A stretch of 64,000 bases of DNA from Niabella drilacis (GCF_900101395.1 NZ_FMZO01000010.1:145892-209891), one strand, 5' to 3'; positions 43,086 through 53,310 are shown, numbered from the stretch's first letter. Made by a program: numbers and translations. The notes: generated by a model from the letters alone, not told the origin.

Positions 43086-46000
43086 ATGAAGAGAATGATC
43101 GCATTGCGTATGGCGGCCTTATTGTTATTGCTGTGCCCGCTCCTGTTATGGGCGCAGCAGCGGCAGATCCGGGGCTCGGTTAAAAATGAATCCGGCGAGC
43201 CGGTTGCCGGGGCCACCATTCTTCAAACAGGCACCCGGAACGCCACCGCATCAAATGATGATGGGAGCTTTTCCCTGCAGGTAACCGGTAGCAACGCTGA
43301 ACTGGAGATTTCCGCGGTCACTTATGCCCCGCAAACAATAGCCATTGGCAATAATACGGTCATAACCATCACACTCCTCCCGGATGGCAAGGCCACCATG
43401 GACGAAGTGGTGGTTACGGCATTAGGGGTTACCCGTGCACAGCGGTCGCTGGGGTATTCTACACAACAGCTGGAAGGCAAAAATCTTACAATGGCGAAAG
43501 AATCGAACCTGATCGCTTCGCTGGCAGGAAAAATTGCCGGCGCGCAGATCGTTGGTTCTTCCGCAGCTAACCTGGGTGGTACCCAAAAAATCAAGCTACG
43601 TGGCGTTAATTCATTAAATGGTACCGGATCCCCTTTACTGGTGGTGGACGGAACGCCTATTTCAAATATAAACTTCAGCTCGGATAACTCAAACGGCATT
43701 GATCTCGGTAACATTGGCCAGGACATTAATTCTGAAGACGTAGAGAACGTAAGTGTATTAAAAGGTCCCGCAGCTTCTGCGCTTTATGGTCTTCGCGGCC
43801 AATACGGGGTTATTATGATCACTACAAAAAAAGGAGGCCGCTCTAAAAAGGCAACGGTTAGTCTAAACTCCGCTTATACCGTTGATAAAGTAGGCAACTT
43901 TTTGCCACTGCAAAACATTTACGGTGTTGGCAACAATCAAACATTTCTAAAACTGCCCGGCGGAGAGCTTTATGTAAATGGCAATGATGAAAGCTGGGGG
44001 CCAAAAATGGATGGCACCCCTGTAAGAATGTACTATAGTTTTTATAAGCAGGACCCGGAATATGGAAAAGCGACACCTTTTCTGCCACAGCCCGATAATA
44101 TTAAAGATTTTTTTGTAACGGGACATAATATCAATAATACCATATCGGTTTCAGGTGGTGGCGACCGGAGTACTTATAAGCTGAGTTATAACAACAATTA
44201 TGTAAAAGGCACCTACCCAAATACGTTCTTAAAACGCAACAACCTTAGTTTGAACGCCGCATTGAATGTTACCGACAAACTAACTGTTGGTACAAACGTC
44301 AACTATGCCAACAACCTGGCGCGGCGGCCGGTTCAGGGTTACCAGGGATCATTTACCGGGGCAACGCAATGGTTTCAGCGAAACATCGATATCCATCGTC
44401 TTCAAAACTATAAGTATGCCGACGGAACTATTTTGAACTGGAACGTGAATCCCAATACAACTTCGGAAGTCATCACCAACAATCGTCCAAGCGACTGGAA
44501 TAATCCTTATTTTGATGCCTACGAAAATCTGAATTCAGACTCAAGAGACCGCTTGTTTGGAGATGTGAATGTAAAATACCAGATCACGCCGGAACTGCGG
44601 TTAAGCGGCTTTGTAAGGGGTGATATTTTTGCGCAAAAGCTCTCACAGCGTACTGCGGTGGGCGGCCGGCTGGATCCCGGCTATAGTGAGGGCAAATACC
44701 AGAACAAAGAGATCAACTATGAATTACTGGCGGAGTACAGCAAGAAATGGGAAGACTTTTCGTTAAACGTAAACCTGGGAGGCAACCTGTTCAATGCTCA
44801 ATATTCCTACCTGTCCGGCTATACGGTGGGGGGTCTATCAAGTCCCGGCTGGTACAGCCTGGAAGCATCGGTAAACAGACCATCGATAACCCAGCGTTTA
44901 AGAGAAAAGAGTGTACGCAGCGTGTATGGAATGGTTTCTGCCGGCTATAAAGACCTTTTATTTATAGATGGAACACTGAGGAACGACATTTCATCCGCAC
45001 TTCCCAAAAACAATAATTCCTACATCTATCCATCATTATCCGGCAGCTTTGTATTCAGCGAGTTATTAAAGTCCAACATCCTGTCTTTTGGAAAACTGAG
45101 GGCGAGCTACGCCAGTGCCGGCTCTGACTTAGATCCTTACCAGATCCTCGACATCTATACCGCAGGCTCTATCTATGCCACCCCTTCAACAACGATCAAT
45201 ACGATGCGGCTCCCGTTCACACTTAGAAATGCGGATATCAAGCCGGCCTATGCCAATTCTTTCGAACTCGGTACAGAACTCCGGTTTTTAAGGAACCGGA
45301 TCGGGCTGGATGTAACCTATTATGAACAGGTGAACAAGAACCAGATCCTCCCCTTGCAAATTTCCGCTGCTACCGGCTTTACAAACGCGATCATCAATGC
45401 CGGACGTATTTCCAATAAAGGCGTTGAAGTTACTGTAAGAGGCACGCCGGTCCAATCTAAAAACTTCCAGTGGAACGCCACCCTCAATTTTGCCAAAAAC
45501 AAAGGGAGCGTTGATGAACTCTACCCGGGCGTAAACGCCTATCAACTGGATGCCAACACCTATTCCAGTCAAACTATTTTTCTGTATTCCAATGTTAAAC
45601 AGCCTTTCGGAACTTTAACCGGGCCCGGCTATAAAAAAGACGCAGCCACCGGCAAAATATTACTGGATGACAACAATATGCCGGTACAGGAGTTAAACAA
45701 AAACTTTGGTTCCGTGGTGCCTGATTTTACCGGTGGCTTTTTGAACAGCTTCCAGTTCAAACAATTTGATCTGAACGGAATGATCGACTTCCAGTCTGGC
45801 GGAAAATTCTTCAGCTGGTCGCAAATGCTTGCAGTAAAATCGGGACAGGCTGCTATTACCGCCGCAATGAATGATAAAGGGAAAAACGTAAGGGACCCAT
45901 TGGCCGATGGAGGTGGATACAAAATAGAAGGAATATCGCAAAAAACAGGGGAGGCTGTAACTGCATATGTAGACGCAAGAACTTATTTCAGAAATAACAT

Positions 46001-46283
46001 CGGCACACGGATATACGATGAATGGCTCTATGATGCATCCTATATAAAGTTAAGAGAAGTAAGTTTAGGCTACAACTTCAGCCAAAAAATACTGGAAAAA
46101 ACACCGGTAAAAGCATTGCGCCTGGCTTTAATTGCACGTAATCCATTAACGATCTGGCAAAAAGCACCCAAAGGCCTGGACCCTTCCGAACTTTCATCAG
46201 GCAGTGCATCTATTAGCTGGATCGAAAAAGGAGAACTGCAGACCGTACGCTCTTATGGCATTAATTTAAATATTACTTTCTAA
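43086..46283 (+). CDS. SusC/RagA-type TonB-linked outer-membrane receptor
   Basis: 1065 residues, exported (signal to LLLWAQQ). Residues about 25-110 are a carboxypeptidase-like regulatory domain (IRGSVKNESGEPVAGATI). The plug begins after the TonB-box-like MDEVVVTALG, with the diagnostic LRGVNSLNGTGSPLLVVDGT and VLKGPAASALYGLRGQ; the rest is a 22-strand barrel. It imports a large nutrient with the lipoprotein encoded 18 bp downstream. No sigma/anti-sigma pair or glycosidase accompanies it, so the substrate is unknown. Confidence 0.96.
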   Translation: MKRMIALRMAALLLLLCPLLLWAQQRQIRGSVKNESGEPVAGATILQTGTRNATASNDDGSFSLQVTGSNAELEISAVTYAPQTIAIGNNTVITITLLPDGKATMDEVVVTALGVTRAQRSLGYSTQQLEGKNLTMAKESNLIASLAGKIAGAQIVGSSAANLGGTQKIKLRGVNSLNGTGSPLLVVDGTPISNINFSSDNSNGIDLGNIGQDINSEDVENVSVLKGPAASALYGLRGQYGVIMITTKKGGRSKKATVSLNSAYTVDKVGNFLPLQNIYGVGNNQTFLKLPGGELYVNGNDESWGPKMDGTPVRMYYSFYKQDPEYGKATPFLPQPDNIKDFFVTGHNINNTISVSGGGDRSTYKLSYNNNYVKGTYPNTFLKRNNLSLNAALNVTDKLTVGTNVNYANNLARRPVQGYQGSFTGATQWFQRNIDIHRLQNYKYADGTILNWNVNPNTTSEVITNNRPSDWNNPYFDAYENLNSDSRDRLFGDVNVKYQITPELRLSGFVRGDIFAQKLSQRTAVGGRLDPGYSEGKYQNKEINYELLAEYSKKWEDFSLNVNLGGNLFNAQYSYLSGYTVGGLSSPGWYSLEASVNRPSITQRLREKSVRSVYGMVSAGYKDLLFIDGTLRNDISSALPKNNNSYIYPSLSGSFVFSELLKSNILSFGKLRASYASAGSDLDPYQILDIYTAGSIYATPSTTINTMRLPFTLRNADIKPAYANSFELGTELRFLRNRIGLDVTYYEQVNKNQILPLQISAATGFTNAIINAGRISNKGVEVTVRGTPVQSKNFQWNATLNFAKNKGSVDELYPGVNAYQLDANTYSSQTIFLYSNVKQPFGTLTGPGYKKDAATGKILLDDNNMPVQELNKNFGSVVPDFTGGFLNSFQFKQFDLNGMIDFQSGGKFFSWSQMLAVKSGQAAITAAMNDKGKNVRDPLADGGGYKIEGISQKTGEAVTAYVDARTYFRNNIGTRIYDEWLYDASYIKLREVSLGYNFSQKILEKTPVKALRLALIARNPLTIWQKAPKGLDPSELSSGSASISWIEKGELQTVRSYGINLNITF

Positions 46284-46301
46284 GGATATAATCTGATCAT
46301 T

Positions 46302-47720
46302 ATGATAAAGTTTATACAACTTTCAACAATATTGGTACTCCTGACTGCTGCCGGGTGTACAAAATTTGACGACAAGTATTATGTGGATCCTAATAATCCC
46401 TCAAAAGCATCCGGAACCCAGCTCATCGCCAATGCCCAGTTGTTTTTACCAAGTATGAGCTCCAATGCCTACGGGCCATTGTATCCGCAATATCTTTCCC
46501 TGACCACCTTTACGGACAACAGCCGGTATATGACCACCAATTTCAATTTTGCGGACTGGTATACCGGCCCCATGATGGACCTTCAAACAGCACTGACCAA
46601 TCCATTGGACGCAAATGAAGGGCCGGTTGAAAACCAGGTAGCAGTTGCCAGGGTACTGAAGGCGTATTTTATGTGGTTCCTTACCGATCGCTGGGGCGAT
46701 CTGCCTTATAGTGATGCCTTTCAGCGACTCAACAAAATAGCGCCGAAATATGATAGGCAACAGGCCATTTATGACTCGATGTTTAACCTGCTGACAACCG
46801 CCAACGATGCCTTTACTCTGACCAACGGAGCTATAAAGAATGATATTGTCTATAACGGGGATATGGGCAAATGGAAACGGTTTGGAAATACCATCCACAT
46901 GCTGATGGCGCTCCGCCTCTCGAAGGTTGATCCTGAAAAGGGCAAAATTGAATTTGTGAAAGCCCTTTCCGGTGGAATTATGACCGCAAACACTGATAAT
47001 TTATTCTTTCCACATCTGGCAGATCAATCAATGGAAAACTATTGGTATAATTCCTTTACCAGGTTAGGCCGGGAATGGTATGCACTAAGCAAGCCGTTGG
47101 TGGATTATATGCAGCCCTTGAATGATCCCCGGCTCCCGGTGTTTGGCAATAAAAATAAAGACGGCAATTATGTGGGTCTCGAATACGGAAAGGCGGTTCC
47201 CAACGCCAATGATATTCCCGGCATTTCCTTGCTGAGCTCCGGTTTACGCCAGCAAAATTCCCCGGTATACCTGACCACTTATGCACAGGCCCTGTTTGCG
47301 AAAGCAGAGGCCACCAAGCTTGGCTGGATCCCCGGAGGGGAAGCAGAGGCAAAAACAAATTATGATGAGGCGATCCGGCAATCCATACTTATGTGGACAG
47401 GATCGGACGCAGGGTACGCAGCCTTTATATTGCAGCCTTCTGTTATTTATAACCCGGCAACCGCCCTCCGGCAGATCGCCTATCAGCGCTGGGTACACCT
47501 GTTTTTAAATGGATACGAAGCCTGGGCAGAATGGCGCCGGACCGGCTTTCCTACGTTAACGGCCCCCGCCGGGGCTAACGACGGAAAGATCCCCCGCCGG
47601 GAAGGATACCCTGCTGTTGAAGCCCAGATCAATAAAACAAACTATGATGCAGCCGTTACCGCATTCCCCTATGGGGGCTCCGATGGATTAAATGCAAGAG
47701 TGTGGTGGGATAAACCTTAG
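46302..47720 (+). CDS. SusD/RagB-type nutrient-binding outer-membrane lipoprotein (SusD-like_2 type)
   Basis: 472 residues. Lipoprotein signal with lipobox TAAGC, lipidated cysteine about residue 19. The YVDPNNPSKASGTQLIANAQ start and the WGDLPYSDAFQ, LMALRLSKVDPEKG and AYQRWVHLFLNGYEAWAEWRR segments are typical of the SusD-like_2 group. It forms the lid over the SusC channel and captures the nutrient at the surface. Start is 18 bp after SusC; one operon. Confidence 0.94.
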   Translation: MIKFIQLSTILVLLTAAGCTKFDDKYYVDPNNPSKASGTQLIANAQLFLPSMSSNAYGPLYPQYLSLTTFTDNSRYMTTNFNFADWYTGPMMDLQTALTNPLDANEGPVENQVAVARVLKAYFMWFLTDRWGDLPYSDAFQRLNKIAPKYDRQQAIYDSMFNLLTTANDAFTLTNGAIKNDIVYNGDMGKWKRFGNTIHMLMALRLSKVDPEKGKIEFVKALSGGIMTANTDNLFFPHLADQSMENYWYNSFTRLGREWYALSKPLVDYMQPLNDPRLPVFGNKNKDGNYVGLEYGKAVPNANDIPGISLLSSGLRQQNSPVYLTTYAQALFAKAEATKLGWIPGGEAEAKTNYDEAIRQSILMWTGSDAGYAAFILQPSVIYNPATALRQIAYQRWVHLFLNGYEAWAEWRRTGFPTLTAPAGANDGKIPRREGYPAVEAQINKTNYDAAVTAFPYGGSDGLNARVWWDKP

Positions 47721-47871
47721 TGCGGAGCGAGGAAGCCTGGCAATGGCTGGTATAAATAACCTCATTGGTGAACAAGTGCGACCAGGGGACATGGCTATTG
47801 TGATGTCTTGGGGGTATTGCCGGCTATTCCTTACCCCACCCGTTGGCCTGTCTCCGCAAATAGCGGGGCCC

Positions 47872-48309
47872 CTACCGCTTCGCCTTAAAAAAGGCCTTCA
47901 TCAAAGCGGCACATTCGTCTTCCAGCAAGCCGGTAACAATCTCCGTTTTGGGATGAAACGGCGAAGTAACCGGCTGTACCCGGCTAAAACCATTCTTTGC
48001 ATCTGATGCCCCCCAAACCACGCGGCGGAGCTTGCTCCAGTAAAGGGCCCCGGCACACATTACGCAGGGCTCTACCGTAACGTACAACGTGGCATCGGGC
48101 AGGTATTTGGCGTTCAGGAAACTGAAAGCCGATGTTAATGCGATCATTTCCGCATGTGCGGTAGGATCATTTAATTTTTCGGTCATATTATATCCCCGGG
48201 CAATGATGCGGTTATCCTGCACCACCACGGCCCCGATGGGGATCTCATCTTCCTCAAACGCCCGCTGTGCCTCCTTCAGCGCCTGCTGCATAAAATATTC
48301 ATCTGTCAT
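47872..48309 (-). CDS. tadA: Nucleoside/tRNA adenosine deaminase (TadA family)
   Basis: 145-residue zinc deaminase. The zinc and catalytic residues are HAE (His52, Glu54) and PCVMC (Cys82, Cys85). The pattern fits tRNA-specific adenosine deaminases, which convert A34 to inosine in tRNA-Arg, rather than cytosine or guanine deaminases. Substrate preference cannot be proved from sequence alone. It stands alone. Confidence 0.88.
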   Translation of the reverse strand: MTDEYFMQQALKEAQRAFEEDEIPIGAVVVQDNRIIARGYNMTEKLNDPTAHAEMIALTSAFSFLNAKYLPDATLYVTVEPCVMCAGALYWSKLRRVVWGASDAKNGFSRVQPVTSPFHPKTEIVTGLLEDECAALMKAFFKAKR

Positions 48310-48466
48310 TGATCTGCTTTGAAGCGATAAAATTAGAAATTACAAACGAGAATCGGGGGAATCCATACTCCAAAGCGTTGATTTTTTCCTACCTTGTATT
48401 TTTAAATGTAGAATGAAGGTCCTGTAAGCGGAAAGCACCGGCTGCGGACGATAAATAAAAACACAG

Positions 48467-51400
48467 ATGGCATTTCCCAAACAGAAACTGGAAGAAAAAT
48501 TTAAGGATGTATATCAGCAGCTCAATGAACAGCAGCGCGTTGCCGTGGATACCCTGGAAGGACCCGTAATGGTAATTGCGGGCCCGGGCACCGGTAAAAC
48601 CCAGATCCTGGCCGCGCGGATCGGGAAGATCCTGCTGGAACCGGATACGCTTCCCGAGAACATCCTTTGTCTGACCTATACCGATGCCGGTGTGGTAGCC
48701 ATGCGCAAGCGCCTGCAACAGTTCATTGGTGCCGATGCATATAAAGTAAATATTTATACGTTCCATGCTTTTTGTAATGATGTGATCCAGGACAACCTTT
48801 CGCTCTTTGAAAAAAATTCACTGGATCCCATTTCCGAGCTGGAACGGATCGAATACTTCAAAAAGCTCATTGATGCGTTTCCAAAAAATCATCCGCTGAA
48901 ACGCTACCGGGGCGATGTGTATTTTGATGCACCCCACTTGCAGCAGCTATTTTCGGCAATGAAGCGCGAGGGCTGGACCGCCGCCTTTATCAATGAAAAA
49001 ATTGATGCCTATATCCGGGATCTTCCCAACCGGGAAGAATACATTACCAAGCGGGCCACCAAAGATTTTAAGAAAGGCGATCTGCGCACGGATAAAATTG
49101 CGGAAGCCACAGAAAAAATAGAAAAGGTACGTGCAGCCGTAAATGAGTTCGATGCCTTTCAGCAATTGCTGAATGAAAAGCGCCGTTATGATTTTGATGA
49201 TATGATCAACTGGGTGATCCGCGCCTTTGAAGAAAATGAATCGCTGCTGCGCAACTACCAGGAGCGCTTTCAATATATATTAGTGGATGAGTTCCAGGAT
49301 ACCAGCGGTACCCAGAACCGGATCGTACAGTTGCTGATCAACTACTGGGAACAGCCCAATGTATTTGTAGTAGGCGATGATGACCAGAGTATTTACCGCT
49401 TCCAGGGCGCCAATGTGCAGAATATGCTGGACTTTGCCCAGCAATACCAGGAGGCCTTAAAGACGATCGTACTGACCAATAACTACCGGAGCATCCAGCC
49501 CATACTGGATGTTTCCAAATCCGTGATCACCAAAAATAATGAGCGACTGGTAACCCAGCTTCCGGGGCTGAGCAAAGAGCTTGCGGCCGCCAATGCAGCC
49601 ATCAACCACCTCACCACTCCTCCGGAACTGGCCGAATACAATAGTGAAAAAGAAGAGATGGCCGGCATTTGTATGGAAGTAGCGCAACTGATCCGGAATG
49701 GAACGGCACCGGGTCGCATTGCCGTTATCTATAAGGAAAATAAATACGGCGAAGAACTTTCCAACTACTTCCGCCTGATGCAGGTGCCGGTGTTTAGCAA
49801 GCGTCCCATCAACCTGTTGCAGGACCCCTTCATCAAGAAAACGATCACCATCCTCCGGTACCTGAATGCCGAACATGATATCCCCTATGGAGGCGATGAG
49901 TTATTGTTTGAACTATTGCATTACGATTTTTATAAGATCCCGCCTATTGAAATTGCAAAGCTCAATGTAGAAGTGAATAACCGGCAGTTTAAAGGAGAAA
50001 CCACTTCCCTTCGTCAGATGCTGGCCGAAAAAGCCAACCGGCCGCCAAAAGACCTTTTTGACACCGGTATTCATCCGCAACTGAAACAGTTCAGTATTAC
50101 GTATGAACAACTGATCAGCGATGTATCTAACCTTACCCTGCAACAGCTGGTAGAAAGCGTGATCCGGAACGCCGGCGTACTGGCTTATGTCATGCAACAT
50201 GTCGAAAAGATAGAACTGATGCAGTTCCTCTCCGCCTTTTTTGATTTTGTAAAAGAAGAGAACAGCCGCAACCCCGCCTTTAGTCTCGACGGACTGATCA
50301 GCATCATTGACCTGATGGAAAAAGAAGGCGTGCCGCTTTCGATGACGCGCACCATCGGGAACGATAGAGGCGTAAACCTGTTAACAGCACATGGAAGTAA
50401 AGGACTGGAATTTGAATATGTGTTCCTTGCAGGTACCAATGCCTCCTTCTGGGAAAAAAAGAAAAATTTTCCTACGATCTTTAAGCTCCCCGATACCATT
50501 TTCAGCTCACAACCGGAGGGCGATTCCACCGAAGAATTACGACGGGTTTTTTATGTGGCGCTTACGCGGGCCGAGCAGCATCTGCATATTTCCTGGTCAA
50601 AACGCAACAACGGCGGTAAGGAACTGGAACCTTCCATGTTTATCGCCGAAATACAGGAACAGCATGCGCTTCAAACACAATTCCGCTCTATACCCGAAGA
50701 AGAAATGACCCGTTTCCGCCTGCTGCAATTCACCGCACAGGCACCCACCATTGAGCAACGCGAAGACGATTTTATTACACCGCTGGTGGATAAATTTGTA
50801 ATGAATGTAACCGCGCTGAACAACTATCTCAACTGTCCGCTGCGGTTCTACTACCAGAACCTGATCCGTATCCCCTCCGGGAAAAATGAGAATACGGAGT
50901 TTGGAAGTGCGATCCATTTTGCACTGGAACGTTTTTTCCGGAAGATGCGGGAAAACGCCGGCAATACTTTTCCGCCGGTACAATCGCTCTATGAAGATTT
51001 TAAATGGTATATGCAACGCCACCGGCAGAACTTTACCCGCGAATCTTTCAAACGCCGGATGGAACAGGGTGGCATTATCCTACCGGAATATTACAATAAC
51101 TATATCAATGCCTGGAACAAAGTGGTGGTAGTGGAGTTAAACATCAAGAACGTAGTGGTGGATGGTGTTCCTCTAAAAGGAAAACTGGACAAACTGGAAT
51201 TTAACGGCAAGGATGTGAACGTGGTGGACTATAAAACCGGTAATGTTAAATATGCCAAACCCAAATTACTGCCACCTTCCGACAAAGACCCCAATGGCGG
51301 CGATTACTGGCGCCAGGCGGTTTTTTATAAATTACTGGTCGATCACTACGAGGCCAAGAACTGGACGGTAGCCAGCACCGAGTTTGATTTTATTGAGCCG

Positions 51401-51607
51401 GATGAAAAGAAAAACTTCGTCAAACAAAAGGTGGTGATCCTGCCCGAGCACCTGGAGATCGTACGCCGGCAGGTGCGGGAAACCTGGCAGCATATTCAGA
51501 ACCATGAGTTCTACAAAGGCTGCGGAAAAGGAGATTGCCACTGGTGCAATTTTGTAAAGGACAACCAGCTGTATTCGGAGCTGGAAGCAATTGAAGATGA
51601 AGAATAG
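48467..51607 (+). CDS. UvrD/AddA-like superfamily I helicase with C-terminal PD-(D/E)XK nuclease and cysteine cluster
   Basis: 1046 residues. Helicase: Walker A GPGTGKT at residues 39-45, motif II VDEFQDTS, GDDDQSIYRFQGA, TNNYRS, and LLTAHGSKGLEFEYVF in the C-terminal RecA lobe. The nuclease part starts near residue 780: CPLRFYYQNLI, GSAIHFALERFF and VVDYKTG. Cysteines in CPLRFYYQ and GCGKGDCHWC could bind a 4Fe-4S cluster as in AddB-type nucleases. Probably end processing in recombination. No AddB partner gene is next to it. Confidence 0.93.
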   Translation: MAFPKQKLEEKFKDVYQQLNEQQRVAVDTLEGPVMVIAGPGTGKTQILAARIGKILLEPDTLPENILCLTYTDAGVVAMRKRLQQFIGADAYKVNIYTFHAFCNDVIQDNLSLFEKNSLDPISELERIEYFKKLIDAFPKNHPLKRYRGDVYFDAPHLQQLFSAMKREGWTAAFINEKIDAYIRDLPNREEYITKRATKDFKKGDLRTDKIAEATEKIEKVRAAVNEFDAFQQLLNEKRRYDFDDMINWVIRAFEENESLLRNYQERFQYILVDEFQDTSGTQNRIVQLLINYWEQPNVFVVGDDDQSIYRFQGANVQNMLDFAQQYQEALKTIVLTNNYRSIQPILDVSKSVITKNNERLVTQLPGLSKELAAANAAINHLTTPPELAEYNSEKEEMAGICMEVAQLIRNGTAPGRIAVIYKENKYGEELSNYFRLMQVPVFSKRPINLLQDPFIKKTITILRYLNAEHDIPYGGDELLFELLHYDFYKIPPIEIAKLNVEVNNRQFKGETTSLRQMLAEKANRPPKDLFDTGIHPQLKQFSITYEQLISDVSNLTLQQLVESVIRNAGVLAYVMQHVEKIELMQFLSAFFDFVKEENSRNPAFSLDGLISIIDLMEKEGVPLSMTRTIGNDRGVNLLTAHGSKGLEFEYVFLAGTNASFWEKKKNFPTIFKLPDTIFSSQPEGDSTEELRRVFYVALTRAEQHLHISWSKRNNGGKELEPSMFIAEIQEQHALQTQFRSIPEEEMTRFRLLQFTAQAPTIEQREDDFITPLVDKFVMNVTALNNYLNCPLRFYYQNLIRIPSGKNENTEFGSAIHFALERFFRKMRENAGNTFPPVQSLYEDFKWYMQRHRQNFTRESFKRRMEQGGIILPEYYNNYINAWNKVVVVELNIKNVVVDGVPLKGKLDKLEFNGKDVNVVDYKTGNVKYAKPKLLPPSDKDPNGGDYWRQAVFYKLLVDHYEAKNWTVASTEFDFIEPDEKKNFVKQKVVILPEHLEIVRRQVRETWQHIQNHEFYKGCGKGDCHWCNFVKDNQLYSELEAIEDEE

Positions 51608-51625
51608 CTGCATGCAACGTTTTTT

Positions 51626-51804
51626 GCCACAGAGGCGCTGAAACACAGAAGTCTTTTTTTATGGCCACAGAGCTAAAGAAACACTGAGTTTTCGTACCAT
51701 AGATGTATTCAGTGATTCTGTGCCTCAGTGGCCTTTATTTCACGCAAAGGAGCAACGACACAATGGGTCGTTTTGTTTCTTTCTGCCTTAGCGTCTTTGT
51801 GGCC
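51626..51804. repeat. Nested inverted-repeat element, CACAGAG family, copy 1
   Basis: Words GCCACAGAG at 51626 and 51664 face complementary words ending GTGGC at about 51732 and 51803. The outer arm (GCCACAGAGGCGCTGAAACAC) and inner arm (GCCACAGAGCTAAAGAAACAC) each pair imperfectly with the right side. The right edge reaches the TAG stop of the deacetylase gene. A second copy is at 52622-52728. Confidence 0.75.
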
Positions 51805-52553
51805 TATTGCGGATAAAACCGGATCTGCTCAAAGTCATACGCCCCGCTTACCTTCAGCCGGTCAACCAGTTGCTTCAGTGCACTTTCCTCCCATTTGGTC
51901 TGGAACATTTCATCATGGATCAGCAATACGATATTCCCCTTTGTAAAGGAGTTTCCCGTTTTACAGCGTTGTGCGATTTCATCAAACACCGCATCCACTG
52001 TTTGTACCGGCCGGCCATCGGGATGATGCTGCCATTCCAGGTCCCACCCAATCACCTTATAACCCTGGGCAGCCAGTCCATCTGCGGTTGAAGCACCGCT
52101 GATCCCATCATCGCGTTTCTTCCCGTTCAGCCGCCACATATTCCGGCCCGGCAGGCGCACAATTTTATAATGCAGTTTCAGCAGCTGCTGGTTTTTCAGC
52201 ACATCCGCAATGGCGGTCTGCGGATCGTTGTAAAACTTTTCGTAGTGATTGTTGGCATGGGAATAACTGTGATTGTATTCGTCGATGTATGGATTTTCTT
52301 CATAGTATTTAAAATAGGTATCCATCCGGCGGTTGGCCTCCACATGCGCACCCACCAGGAAAACGCTGATCTTGATCTTTTCGGCAAGGATCACACTATC
52401 GATGTTTTCGCTGCCGTTCAGGGGCCCGTCGTCAAAAGTCAGATAGATCGTACACTTTTTTTCTCCCGCACGCTGTGGTTGTGAAGTGCCGGATAAACAG
52501 GCGCTCAGTCCCACCAGGGAACCAACAAGGATGAGTTTTGATAAAGCGTTCAT
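51804..52553 (-). CDS. Polysaccharide deacetylase (NodB-fold) lipoprotein
   Basis: 249 residues from ATG 52553. Lipoprotein signal with lipobox LSAC (cysteine about residue 19), so surface or periplasm anchored. NodB motifs: YLTFDDGP (catalytic base and metal Asp), NHSYSHAN (metal His pair), RLPGRNMWR and LIHDE. It removes acetyl groups from a glycan or peptidoglycan. A longer upstream reading (to 52628) is not preferred because the lipoprotein signal starts at 52553. It is bracketed by CACAGAG-family repeats. Confidence 0.9.
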   Translation of the reverse strand: MNALSKLILVGSLVGLSACLSGTSQPQRAGEKKCTIYLTFDDGPLNGSENIDSVILAEKIKISVFLVGAHVEANRRMDTYFKYYEENPYIDEYNHSYSHANNHYEKFYNDPQTAIADVLKNQQLLKLHYKIVRLPGRNMWRLNGKKRDDGISGASTADGLAAQGYKVIGWDLEWQHHPDGRPVQTVDAVFDEIAQRCKTGNSFTKGNIVLLIHDEMFQTKWEESALKQLVDRLKVSGAYDFEQIRFYPQ

Positions 52554-52621
52554 AAGAAGGGGGTGTTTGTATCTTAAAACTACTAAATAAAAAGAATACG
52601 CATTGTTTAAGAAAAAAATCC

Positions 52622-52728
52622 TTGTCACAGAAGCGCTGAAACACGGAGGACCTGGGGCTTTTCTAAATTAAAAGCAAGGCTATCGCTGCAGCATTAAAAG
52701 AGTCTGTGTTTCTGCGTTTCAGTGGCCA
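52622..52728. repeat. CACAGAG-family inverted repeat, copy 2
   Basis: Left arm TTGTCACAGAAGCGCTGAAA at 52622 and right arm AGTCTGTGTTTCTGCGTTTC at 52701 and onward to CAGTGGCCA are imperfectly complementary and resemble the element at 51626-51804. It lies upstream of the deacetylase gene, so the gene sits between two family members. Confidence 0.7.
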
Positions 52729-52801
52729 TATCAGGATCACTCAAATAACAATCCAACCTATTCAAAGAACACCTATTTTTACATCCTAAATCCATTCGCT
52801 T

Positions 52802-53254
52802 ATGACCGATATTTTTTCTGCCGAAGGTGCACAGTCCATCATCAGCCGCATTGAACAATTAACCCCCGAAAGCCAACCGCTATGGGGTAAAATGAGCGTA
52901 GATCAGATGCTGGCGCATCTTTCCGTGATGTATGAACTGGTCTATACCGATAAACACCCCAAACCTAAAGGCTTTGTAAAATGGGTAATGAAAACCTTTA
53001 TTAAAAAGACCGTTGTAGGCGATGCTCCGTATAAACAAAACATAAAAACAGCCCCCTTCTTCAAAATCACCAATCACCGCGACTTTGAAAAAGAAAAAGA
53101 ACGGCTCATCGGTTATATCCGCCAGACCCAGGAACTGGGCGGTGCCCATTTTGATGGTAAGGAATCTCATTCTTTCGGTCCGCTCACGCAAGCAGAATGG
53201 AACAACATGTTCTCCAAGCACCTGGACCACCATTTAAGGCAGTTTGGGGCTTGA
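52802..53254 (+). CDS. DUF1569 / DinB-like protein
   Basis: 150 residues of the DinB-like four-helix fold, DUF1569 branch: QPLWGKMSVDQMLAHLSVMYEL near residue 30, KTAPFFKITNHRDFEKEK, and the closing LTQAEWNNMFSKHLDHHLRQ. The histidines in MLAHL and KHLDHHLRQFG match the metal-binding positions of the fold. Enzymatic role unknown. Read alone between repeat and S41 peptidase genes. Confidence 0.88.
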   Translation: MTDIFSAEGAQSIISRIEQLTPESQPLWGKMSVDQMLAHLSVMYELVYTDKHPKPKGFVKWVMKTFIKKTVVGDAPYKQNIKTAPFFKITNHRDFEKEKERLIGYIRQTQELGGAHFDGKESHSFGPLTQAEWNNMFSKHLDHHLRQFGA

Positions 53255-53310
53255 TCGCGACAGGATTTATGGAATAATGACCGTTTATTGTCCTAACATA
53301 AACTGCCATT

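Noticed and set aside
47721..47871. Possible tRNA or riboswitch between SusD and tadA
   Set aside because: No cloverleaf, anticodon arm or known ligand-binding motif could be built by eye.
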